Positions 22,305-32,865 of a DNA stretch of 64,000 nucleotides are shown piece after piece (position 1 is the stretch's first letter; each line of letters opens with the position of its first letter). The DNA lies in contig CM030714.1 in assembly GCA_017979445.1 (NCBI GenBank), positions 40,776,826 through 40,840,825 on the forward strand, given 5' to 3'. The translations under genes were made by a program, and so were the position numbers. The stretch comes from Akebia trifoliata (lineage: Eukaryota; Streptophyta; Magnoliopsida; Ranunculales; Lardizabalaceae). A model generated the notes under the pieces. It saw only the letters and a list, made by a program, of their open reading frames with translations. It had not been told where the DNA came from and did no database searches.

Positions 22305-25300
22305 TCAGAAAGGGATGATAATGGATTCTATAAGCTCTTGAAGGGGTGCTAGTTCCTTCTTGTCGACCAACCCAAATTCCTGCATGAAGCAATATAACAT
22401 CCATAAAATGAAAATCAAATCTATTTGAGAAGCACATTGTTTAGTAAATTCTAATAAAGAGGCCATGTTCTTCATAAGAAAGAGAACAGATATAAAATGG
22501 TGATCAAGCTAAGAAGGCTTACACATGTGAACAATATGAAATGCTTGAAGCAAGTATTGAGATGGGCCTCCTCCTTAAGATTCACAATCTTTTGGAAGTG
22601 TAAATGGTATATGTGGGCATATACACGAAATAGACGTTTAAATATTGTCTTCACGACTTCTCTGAAGTTTGGAGGAAATGGTGTTCCTACAAAAGTGAAG
22701 GTAGACAAGCAAAGCAAATATAAGAACAACAAAAGCAGAAAATAAAAATAAAAGGTGAACCTATAGAAGATTTTCCACCATATTTTGTTTAAGGTCCACA
22801 CATATCTAATTTTAGTCAGTTCGAAAATTTTGGTAGGATTAGAAAATTCTTGAAGATGCTGTCTGGATAGGTGTGTCTGATTGATTCTAACCTATCACCT
22901 TCTTGGTTTTTTTAATATTTAAACTGTTTAAATGTAAGAATGTAGCTTTATTTTACTAGTAACTGATTGTCTCCAATGAGTATTGCTTAGAAACAGCTGC
23001 ACAATCGAAAACCAACTGAAAACTGGGTATTTGTCAGCTCAGGTTGCAGGCCCACCAAATGAAGCTCTGGAATCAGAATCAATAAGAACCGAAACTGTAA
23101 GACAAAAATGGTTCTGGTTCTGATTTTTGGGTATTTTTGCTAGGGATGAGCAGAATTTTGGGGCTAGACACAGCATTCGCTTGCAGGCCCACCAAATGAA
23201 GCTCTGGAATCAGAACCAATAAGAAACGGAACTGTAAGACAAAAATGGTTCTGGTTCTGATTTTTGGGTATTTTTGCTAGGGATAAACAGAATTTTGGGG
23301 CTAGACGCAGCATTCGCTTGGGACGAACAAACTTTCAGAGCCAAAATTGTCACAATGACACCCCTATTTCTAGCACCTCTATAAATACCCTATTGACCCC
23401 ATCAAATAACTTGAGAATTTCCTTTAGTAGCTATGCTGCTTTATTGGTGTTATGTCCCTCTCTCGGAGGTGGTGTGGGTCCATCTAAGAAGCCAGACGGG
23501 TTTTTTTCCTTAAATTTAGGAAGTGTGATAAAAATGTAGAAGGTTGGAGGGAGTCCTTTCTCTTACCTTCTACTAATTGGTAAAAATCCAAATCCACTTT
23601 CTTTTTTTTCTTTCACTTGTTCATTATTTTCTTCTAGCACCAGTAATAATCCCACATGACCGGACTTTACAACATCCATCCATCATCTCAGATCCTCAAA
23701 CCTATAAACCCAAATTCCCTTTATCAGCACATCTAATCAGCTTCATTCAGAACCCTGTAACACCCTATCAACTCCTACTCAAATACCACTTAATTTCTTG
23801 TAAAACGCTACCCATCCACCTTAAAAAATAACTCATATATAATCTCTGTCCTGCTACACGACCAGCACCCTTTGTCTGTTACACGTAGAAATTGGTAACT
23901 TTCCTAATCCCCACACAATCCCTAATACCCTCTCCATCATAACCATATCTTGTGCACCATTCAATGCTTTCCTTGGGTTAAACCCCAGGCCTCCAATTCA
24001 GATCGATTCCCCTTTTTAGTCCAACATCAATTGTTGGCAAACCATAATGACATTCTACCAGTAGCATATGAGTACACATAGTACAATGCCAAAAATGAAA
24101 CAGTGTGATGATCATAATTCTCCAATTTATTACTCTTTTGGAGTAGCAGCAAAATATCTCAAACTATCCCGAAAATAAATCACAGAGAAAATGGTTTGGT
24201 ATTTGGACTGTCCAATTCGCCCACCTTATGATCTTGGAGATTTCTTAGGTGAGACAGGTTCATCTCACCACCTCCCTGCACTTGTATCACTAGTATTGGT
24301 AAAGAGTAATGCTGAAGTGACCTCAAGATTGACATCGATTCTCACTTTGCTGACGTTGATGTTGATGTGTACGGAACCATAGATGCATTTCATTGAGATA
24401 CGAGTGAAAACATATACGGTACAGTTCTGTGCACACCTCCATGTCAGCAAAGTGAGAATCGATGTCAATCTTGAGGTCACTCCAGCACAACTCATTGGTA
24501 AAACTTCATTGCAGTATATTGGGGACTACTATAGCTTTAATCCCAATGAAATGAATATAAATCAAAGGCTTTAAAATTTTGATAACAGTTTTTACCAAGC
24601 TTTTGAGGAAATATGGATTCATCATCGAGCTGAGCTTCAATCCAGTCCATTAGGTACTCGACATACTTCGGTGCTGAAACTTCAATGGGTTTCTTGATTT
24701 GTACCCCATCAGCCCATCTATACTCATACCTGTAAAATTTCATCCCCATAAAACAAGGAACTCAAAATTCATGTACAAAAAAACAGTAAAGACAAACGCT
24801 CGATCAACAATCTGCATTCGTCGAACAAAAGATAGTAGTACACATATGCAACAATATTCAGTCTTTTGAGCTCACCAAAGGCTTCTCAACGGGTTTTCTA
24901 TCATTTACAACTATTTCGATATCCCATTTTAATTGCTTTTGAGCAACTCTCTCAAGCCTTTGGGCAAAGCTCCTAATTTTATTCTAAATTGTTTAATATT
25001 TCGCTGAACATCAATGAATTGTTTCTCCATAAACCTAGTATAGAACTAAGGGTCTTGTTAACATGTGCTAAATTGCAATAAATACACTTTGGAACTTGGA
25101 TTTTGTACCAAAAATGCCCTTAAAAAATTGCTTTTTTACCAAAATATCCTCAGATTCCAATTTCCAAAGTGTATTTATTGCAGTTTAACGTGTGCTAGCC
25201 CTAGCACACGTTAAAAAACCCTGGAACTAAAGTTCAGTAATGATGTAGTAAAATCATACTTGGGACCTGCGGTCATTGTTGGACAACTCTCCGGTGTACA

Positions 25301-27194
25301 GAACTCAGTGAGAGTTCCATAAAGCAGATTCACCTGGTTGAAGAAATCCACGGCTGAAATATGACAAAACCAACAATCTTGATTCAGCTCAAGTTCCCAC
25401 TAAAAGTTTACACATCAATAGAATATGACAAAAAAAAAACTTTTTGAATGTTGGTAAGAAATTATGGAATTAGCTTGCAAACACAAAAATAATAGCAATT
25501 TAAAACGATATACCCGAAAATAAATTGTATAAATAAAAGATCTTGTCCTAAGGCAGTATTTGATATTTTCTCTGAAGAGAGAATATTACTGTTGACAGCA
25601 AGCCACTCATTTGCATCTTCCCCCGGAGGAAGCCTTACAGCTTCTCTCAGATTTCCACTACCTAAGGTGGCATCAATATGCTTTCTTAGCTGTGCACCCT
25701 ACACATGACAAAAGCACCACCGATGAGAAAACCATTCAGCAACTCGAATTCTAGAAATTGGAGTCATAAAAGCAGGTGACTAAGATGACATTAGACACTG
25801 TACCACAGTTTCAAACCATCCTGAAGTTTTAAGCTAGCAATCCTGCACACTATATACATGTACAAAAATATGGACACGTGTATTTGTGCCCAGCACTGAT
25901 TCAAAGTGTCAAACATACCGACTCCCATAAACCCAAAATGCAAACTTTATGTTTAGCTTTGAAACTAGACATGATGACAAACTAACAAAACAACCCATGA
26001 ATTCAAAAGGTTAAAATGAAGATTTTGTTAAATAAAACCAACATCGTATCATTTCACCAACAACAACAAGAGGTAAGGGAAAGAATAAACATATGTGATG
26101 TGAATCAAGCTATTACTCCATGTACCGATCAAGCCCATTTCAGTATTTGCACTAGAAAAAAGGGTATTAAAACATGCAAAAAGATATATCTCGTTAAAAA
26201 AATATAAAAAAATTCAAGCATATGTGATCAGAACCCATGTCAGTTTAGAACCAAGAACGTGATGACAATTTTTTTTAATGAAATAGAGATAATATACCTT
26301 ACTCCCTGACGGTGCACTCTTTTTTGGGCGAAATGTCCTTTGGTTCCTGTTTTCGCACGTAAACAACTAGAAAGTTAGAATGCATCTAGGAAAGATATCA
26401 TCATCATTATCATCAAATCCTTATCCTAAAGAGAAATGAACCACTCTAATCTATATATGGTGTTTACATCCTACCATGGTTTTAAATCTCATCCAAGTTC
26501 TCTCGGTATCATCCACCAATGAGACAAGTTGACAAGTTGTCTCAAAGACATGGTTTGTTCTAATTCTAAGGCCTTTTTTTTTAAATCTCGTCCGAGACGA
26601 GATGTAAAAACGAGTTTTAAAACCATGAATCCTACATGTCTACATTATAAAATGCTTATAACCAAGACAATAACAGCCTCGTTCTAAAGTCAGGCATCAA
26701 TACTAAATCAATGAAAGAATTAATTAATATTTTTCAATAATAATTATAAATGGATTTTTATAGGAAAAAAATATCAAATATATGATTTGATAAAACCTCT
26801 AATGACCCATTTCTCAATATGGATGTTTTAGCTCAATTACTTACTATAAGTTCAAATATTGCTCAATTGTGGTTTTAAAATGGATTTGAAATAAGATCTC
26901 AAGACCCAAATCAAGGGATGAGATTGTGAGGATATATTGAGGGTGGTATCATTCTTCCACATGTTTTCTCCAATTTCAAACTTGAGATCATCTTTATCCA
27001 AGCAATTAGTAGAGTAAATCAGACATCTATACAGAAAAACACATATGAAATCTAGAGAGAGAGAGAGAAGGTTTTAAAGATTCCAATCTAAGAAATTTCG
27101 AGAATTAATTAAACACTAAACATCAAATCTGACAAAAACAAATCTTTCTCTATTTAGGGATGAAACAATACCTGCCCAACCCAAAGAGGCTCAT
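22305..27194 (-). CDS. MOB1: MOB1-type kinase activator
   Basis: Seven exons on the minus strand: 27172-27194, 26298-26346, 25590-25698, 25260-25353, 24596-24729, 22523-22686 and 22305-22379. All have GT-AG borders and together give 648 bases, 215 residues, the normal MOB1 length. The product starts [17 protein letters not shown]. The zinc-site residues C79, C84, H161 and H166 are all present at the same numbering as in animal MOB1. MOB1 proteins bind and activate NDR/LATS-type kinases in the Hippo-like pathway; in plants they act in cell division, growth and auxin-related patterning. Small deviations are L165 in the Y-H-L-H segment, N172 in K-I-V-N-L, and a final Pro-Phe. Introns hold a 137-bp tandem duplication and two Mutator-type MITEs. 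The gene is convergent with the DUF716 gene. Confidence 0.97.
23044..23320. repeat. Tandem duplication, 137-bp period, in MOB1 intron 5
   Basis: Two adjacent copies (about 23044-23183 and 23184-23320) differ at only a handful of positions. Each runs from GCAGGCCCACCAAATGAAG to GCATTCGCTTG and contains GGTTCTGGTTCTGATTTTTG. The high similarity indicates a recent duplication. Confidence 0.9.
24304..24493. mobile_element. Mutator-type MITE (family M) in MOB1 intron 5, perfect 9-bp duplication
   Basis: It is flanked by ATTGGTAAA at 24295-24303 and ATTGGTAAA at 24494-24502, a perfect 9-bp direct repeat. The inverted ends run at least 50 bases and share AGTGACCTCAAGATTGACAT and CGATTCTCACTTTGCTGAC on opposite strands. 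This is the best preserved member of family M in the window. Confidence 0.85.
25050..25221. mobile_element. MITE with GGGTCTTGTTAAC ends in MOB1 intron 4
   Basis: The left end GGGTCTTGTTAACATGTGCT and the right end AGCACACGTTAAAAAACCC are inverted repeats. AATAAATACACTTTGGAA and TTCCAAAGTGTATTTATT pair inside. The flanks TAGAACTAA (25041) and TGGAACTAA (25222) match at 8 of 9 bases, again a Mutator-type duplication. Confidence 0.7.
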
Positions 27195-27407
27195 GGCGCG
27201 AGAGAGAGAGAGAGAGAAAGATTCTCAAATCTCAGGTGGGATTGGAAGTTGAAAATTGAAATTGATGAAAGAGGCTTCGTCAAAATATCTCGATCGGATC
27301 AACTTAAAACGGGGCAGAAGAGACAAGGACGGGCAGCACAAATTGAGCTGTCCGTAGTGCCCATTTTTCAAGGGCAGGTGACAGCTATAATTAAAAGGAA
27401 GAACGCT

Positions 27408-27503
27408 GATATTGCCACACCAACTTTTTGTTATTGCTAATCCAATTCCTATGGCATTGCACACAGTAGGGGTGGCGTTAACGAAAGTTGATGCGGCAAT
27501 AGT
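27408..27503. mobile_element. Tiny MITE upstream of MOB1, copy 3
   Basis: ATATTGCCACACCAACTTTT at the left and AAAGTTGATGCGGCAATAGT at the right are inverted ends of the family at 7092-7198. It lies 214-309 bases upstream of the MOB1 start codon and could contribute to the promoter. Confidence 0.6.
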
Positions 27504-27570
27504 ATCTCTCTTAAAGAATCTAAACTAAACTTCTCACCACGTAGATTAATAAAATAATAACTTAATAAGT

Positions 27571-27709
27571 GGGCTTGTTAACGTCGGCACATGTTAAAGT
27601 GGAATCCAAGGGTATTTCGGTATTAAAAAATAATTAAAGGGCATTTTGGGTACAAAATCCAATTTTCAAAGTGTATTTATTACCCTTTAGGGCACACTTT
27701 AACAAGACC
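27571..27709. mobile_element. MITE with GGGCTTGTTAAC ends upstream of MOB1
   Basis: The left end GGGCTTGTTAACGTCGGCAC and the right end GGGCACACTTTAACAAGACC are inverted. The inner word AAAGTGTATTTATTACCC is shared with the intronic copy at 25050-25221. I found no clear target duplication. Confidence 0.55.
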
Positions 27710-27929
27710 GAATACGGGTTTAGACCTAATTCGTTGGATCGACACACCACAAACCACACCAAGTTTTCTTTAAATTATATAATCATATGAATAAACAATT
27801 GTTTAATGTGTGGGTAATAAATTTTTTTTTCGTACTCTCCTTTCATGTCTTCCTTTTAAAATCCAAAATTCTAGTGAGAGAGAGAGAGAGAAAGAGAGAG
27901 TTTGTCGTGATATTCTAACTCAAGAAATT

Positions 27930-28076
27930 TCACTTGTTCTGTACTCGATTGACCTAGCAAGTGCACAGAATCATAGATCTTTTTCTTTAGGATACTTTAA
28001 AAAAAAAAGATATATGATTTTGTGCACATGTCATGTCAACCAAGTGAAAATTTTCGAGTCAGATTATCATTAGTCA
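27930..28076. repeat. Relative of the MITE interrupted at 8704-9620
   Basis: ACTCGATTGACCTAGCAAGTG, then CATAGATCTTTTTCTTTAGG, then AAGTGAAAATTTTCGAGTCAG and ATTATCATTAGTCAT give the uninterrupted order of the element that is split at 8.7-9.6 kb. It is useful as the 'empty site' comparator for that nested insertion. Confidence 0.5.
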
Positions 28077-28277
28077 TAGGAAAAGATTAAATAGAAAAAA
28101 ATAATACAATAAGTTGAAAAAAGATTTTAAGAGAAATATAAATAAATCAAGAAAGGAAGAGCATAATAAGATAAAATAAATAATTGGAGAGAGTATTTAT
28201 TTATTTGTATTTGATGTATAATATGTTATTTATTGTTGTATTATAATGAAGGGGAATGCTTACATCTAAGCATAATT

Positions 28278-28497
28278 TTAAAACTTATTTTGACATCTCG
28301 TCTTGTCCATGACGAGATCGAGTTGTATCAGACGAGTTTTTCGATAAGTTTGAGACATCTCCTTCAACAATAAGAAAAATGAATATGGGGTTTTAAATCT
28401 CGTTTGATACATTGACCTATCTGTCTATCTCGTCCATGCTTGACATCGAGATAATTCGGGTAATACATCTCGTCTCAGATAAGTTTTGAAACCATGC
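28278..28497. repeat. GTCTCGTC-rich MITE, copy 3
   Basis: It opens TTTTAAAACTTATTTTGACA and closes CTCAGATAAGTTTTGAAACC, which are inverted ends. TCTCGTCTTGTCCATGACGA and CATCTCGTCTCAGATAAG lie inside. Orientation is as in copy 1. Confidence 0.58.
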
Positions 28498-29959
28498 ATC
28501 CAAGACCTCATGGACGTTAGTATTCTCCATCACATTTACTTTCCAATTATAATTCTACTATTTTTTTAGTAAAAAATATTATGACATGTTAGTCTTATAT
28601 ATAATAAATGTTAATTATATTTTAGTGTTTGAATTTAGATACCTTGTCTATAGTAAACACTTTGATAATCATTATAAGTAAAGTCAACATACCTTTATCC
28701 TTTTCACTAAAAAAATAGGTAGAGATATTATTAGAAAGTATGGTCATGGGATTATTCTCACCCGAAGAGTGGAGATACCCACAATAAGTTAAAATATATA
28801 TATATATATATATATATTAGAAAGTGAATGTGGTGGAGAATATTAACAATTCATAAAATCTTCTCAGTTAACATTCTCCTATAATGAAAAGTTGATCTAA
28901 TAATAATTTTTTTATCCACCAACAATCATGTGAGATGTGTACATGAGAAATCCTTTTCCCATCTTTCCTTAATATCTCCATGTGTCACTATTTCATTGGT
29001 AGTTGGACACGAAAGCGTACAATGACAATAAACTTAGGACTAAGTGCCCAAGTAGTCCATAAAAAATACTACACGTGGAGATAAACTGGGTCCGTAAAAG
29101 AAGTTTGATTTGAGCCAACACAGCATAAGACATTATGCGAAACACTTAAATTGGCCAGTAATTTTCTATTACAAAAATATTAGCTAAGCTTAATAATTTT
29201 TAATGATTTAAATATTTGTATTTTATGGAAATAAGATTGGGAGATTGAACTCCAATTAATCCATTTTATGATTATATAAGGATAAATCAGGATCCCGTGA
29301 CCGTCGTCAGATTCCTCCTAAATCCTATCATCTCGAGGATTATCCTCAAGAGCTTATGAAGAAATCCCAAGGATTAGAAGGCAAATCAAATGATGCTACA
29401 CTAACACTAGAAAATCGTGACGAGCATTAGCACAAGATGAGTTTTAGGGAAAATTACTTAGTAATTTTTCATAAGTTTTAATTCCTAAAATCATGTTGTG
29501 AGATGGTGGTTTTGGGAGCCACGTTGGCATGTGACCATATAGATAGATGGTCCCAGTCCAATTGCATGGGTTGAGAGACCATGTAGAACATGGATTGAGG
29601 GAAACATTTGAGCCATGTGGACTGTCATAATGGTCCAAATGACACCTCATCCTTTTTTATTTGTAGTCTAGATTGGGTTTGAAAAAAAAATCCTAAGAAA
29701 AAAACATTTTTTTATAATTAGATCTTGAATTTGAAAATGAACGGCCACTAAACCCCAAGATTTAAAATTTAAATCTAATGATGAAATTTTTTTTTTTTTT
29801 TTAAGTTCATAAAATTTCATGCTCTACATACATATGGCACCTGATAGTGATTTTGGGCGTCACGTTGGCATGTGGTCCATAGAGATAGATGGTCATTCGG
29901 TCCATATAACCCCATCTCATAGATGTGTAATGTTCTACAGATAAGATTAAGGAGATAAA

Positions 29960-30212
29960 ATTTGTCTTATATGATTTAAAAATTTCGGATTGAACTAATT
30001 TTTTATGAGGATGATCTCCCTCATCAAAAGTGATTAATGGTAAAAAATCGATGGTCCACAACTCTAAATCACTTTTGATGGGGCCAAAAGTTTCAGAATG
30101 GACTGATTTTTGTAAAATAAAAAATCTGGCCGTTCTGAAACTTCTAACCCATACAGGACAAACGTGTTGGTTCTGTGTTGTCTCCCTAACATTGTTTGGT
30201 GAACAGGACCTA
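29960..30212. repeat. Degenerate Micron-like hairpin copy
   Basis: It keeps the family words GAGGATGATCTCCCTCATC, ATGGTCCACAACTCTAAATC, ACTTTTGATGGGGCCAAAAG and CTTCTAACCC, and the end GGTGAACAGGACC. It abuts a (GT)n microsatellite. The left end is not recognisable. Confidence 0.55.
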
Positions 30213-30214
30213 TA

Positions 30215-30216
<2 letters not shown>

Positions 30217-30252
<36 letters not shown>
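30217..30252. repeat. (GT)n microsatellite
   Basis: About 18 GT dinucleotides. The run of Cys-Val codons in an overlapping open frame is produced by it. Confidence 0.95.
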
Positions 30253-30255
<3 letters not shown>

Positions 30256-30416
30256 AGATTTAAATCATTAAAGTCATCGAATACAGGATGATTTGGATGA
30301 ATCAACTTGGTATTGGTAGGGACCAATACGAGATACATCAAATTTTAAAACCATGCTTTTGGACTTGACCACTCCACCAATAGGATCCCTACTATTATCT
30401 TTACTATTATAATAAA

Positions 30417-30593
30417 GAATAATGCTGAAATGACCTCAAGATTTTACCTCAACTTTCTTGATGTGGAAGTGTGTGAAAACTGTAGATGTTTTTCACTTGT
30501 ATCTCGATAAAAAAATATCTATGATTTCTACACACTTCCACGTTAGGAAAATGAGAGAAGAGGTACAATCTTGACGTCACTCTAGCATGACTC
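30417..30593. mobile_element. Mutator-type MITE (family M), intergenic
   Basis: The ends GAATAATGCTGAAATGACCT and (inverted) GAGTCATGCTAGAGTGACGT pair, as do TGGAAGTGTGTG and CACACTTCCACG inside. TATAATAAA (30408) and TATCATAAA (30594) flank it, an 8-of-9 target duplication. Confidence 0.72.
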
Positions 30594-31194
30594 TATCATA
30601 AAATAAAAGAGATTAAAGTAGAAAATAAAAAATGCCCCTATATTTGCATTTAAACTTAATCATCATTGTGGAGGCTATTTTGGTCTTTCACCCCTCGAGA
30701 TGATAATTGACTTATGATGGTTGGCTTGATCTAATGATCTTCATCTTAATTTGAGGATGCTTTGATTGGTTTCGTCTCCTTTGAACGTTAAAAAAAAGAA
30801 GGAAGAATGAAGAAAAATGAAACTTGATATGATACCTACCAGAGATGCTCTGATGGTTTACTTAGTATTCAAATAAAAAAAGATAAATAAAGAAAATATG
30901 AATAGTACTTAGATATGAAGGTGAGAATTCGACCAACCAACTTACTATTTAGTTTTTAGAGAGTATACTTATAAGTAAGTCTTGGAGACAGGTATTACCA
31001 CATTACTTGTCTAAGTGTATGATAGAGTTGCTTAGTTGACATGCACTTGAGTGCTTTGGAAGATGGGTTCATCACGTATAAACGAGCACTTGAGTCTGAT
31101 GTGTAAGTGTTACAAATCATTAAAACAAAATAGATAAAATGTAAAATTTTAACATGCAATGTCTCATCAACCTAACAAGATTTTGTCAGTATCT

Positions 31195-31480
31195 TATTTA
31201 ATGTGAAAATATGCTTGAATTTAAATATGTGTTAGAGACCAACTCAAATATGAGCTAGGAATCATATATGAGCTCAGGATTAGATTAGATACAAGTTGGA
31301 GATCATGTCAAATATGAACTAGGATCAGATACAAGCTCGAATTTAGGTCAAATACGAGCTAGGGGTCAGATATGAGCTCGAGTTCAGGTCAAATATGAGT
31401 TAGAGATTAAATTTGATACGAATTCAGGTTTATGTCAAATATGAGTTAGGGATTATATTATAAACGAGCTCAATCTCAGA
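31195..31480. repeat. Minisatellite with 40-48 bp period
   Basis: The phrases TCAAATATGAGTTAG / TCAAATACGAGCTAGG recur at about 31303, 31347, 31387 and 31433, each followed by AGATxxxxTATGAGCTC-like words. The copies are diverged. I see no open frame through the array. Confidence 0.65.
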
Positions 31481-32865
31481 TCCCTATGTGATATTGCTCA
31501 GATGTGGCTTTAACATATTTATTTAAATAAGCTCATGCTCCATCTTTTTATGTAAGGATAATTTCATATTTGAGGGTACGTGTCACAATCTTAATTTGTG
31601 ACAAAAATAGTTACCACAATCATCGATGTCATTTAATGTAATAAAATTACATTCCCACCGCTCCTATAATCATGTTCTTAATTTTTAAAATTACAAAAAT
31701 ATCATTTTTATTATATTTTCTTTAGAATTTTCTTAGTTAATATTATAAACAGTTAATCATGTACAAATCCTAATTTTTGTAATAATCATGCCACCTACTA
31801 GTTAACTTTAATAAAGTAGGGATTCGGATGAAATAACTAGGAATTAGTTGGGTTGAGAATTGAGATGAGATAACTTGATTTTAAAAACAATGCTGTAACT
31901 GACCTTATTTGGATTCAACTTAGAAAGTAAAAACTAGCCATAAAAGAAAGTGGATTTGACAAAAAGTGACTTTAGGAAGTAGAAAATATTTTTTTAAATG
32001 TTCAGATTTTTTTTTTTTTAAAGTAATTTTTAAAAATCAATCCAAATAAATTTTAACTTTTAAACTTAGAAAAAGAAAAAAAATTTACTTTTTTAAATAT
32101 ATCCAAACGGCTCTACCTGCAACTACTTGATAATAGGATCCTAAAATAATTGAGGTTGATAATCTCTTCATATCCACAGTTTTTAACAACAATTACATTA
32201 GGAAATCATCTTTTATACTAGATTGCATTTCCCAGCAAAATTACACAAGGGCCCGTGTATTTATGCGTAGGCAATCGGGTGGAAAATGATTTCCTTCCAA
32301 AAATGGAACATTCAGGTGTATGGCAGCCTTTTTCCTAGAATTTATTTTTCCACCAAAATGATTACTAATTTTATTCTCTCACGATTACCCTAGCCTACTG
32401 AACTTAAAAATTCTTTTTTCTGATATTTTCCCAAAAGCAATCAAAGTGTGGAATTCATTTTTCCATGACCACTGTCCGAAGGACTTCACTTTCCCTTGAA
32501 AACAATTTCCCTAAAATCACACAAACCCAGAGTGCCAACCCCAATATTTGAGACGGGTTTTGAAAAGTAAAACTAGACAAATTACAGCTAAGTTAGAAGA
32601 AAAACTACTGTTGGTTTTTTTGTTTTGATTTTCATAATGATTCACAAATTTGACACAAAGGCATCAAATAAATTTCTGAAAACTAAATCAATCTCTTATG
32701 TATATCTCCCATCAAGAAATTTAAGTGACGTTTATTTTTTTAAACAAATAGTCTGCAGTAATATCTCAATCAACATGAAACAAATATTATCACAAACTAT
32801 TATTATCTTTGCAAAAAGGGAAAAATCGTATAACATATAGACTGAAATAGAAAATAACAAAAGAT

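Larger units (their letters stand above)
27195..32865. other. Intergenic region between MOB1 and the EF-hand gene
   Basis: The first few hundred bases are the MOB1 leader and promoter side, with GA-rich tracts at 27050-27065 and 27195-27225 around the start exon. Beyond it lie MITEs at 27408-27503, 27571-27709, 27930-28076, 28278-28497 and 30417-30593, a hairpin element at about 29960-30210, a GT microsatellite at 30217-30252 and a minisatellite at 31195-31480. The rest (28500-29430, 30600-31190, 31490-32865) is AT-rich, and I recognise nothing coding there. Confidence 0.6.
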
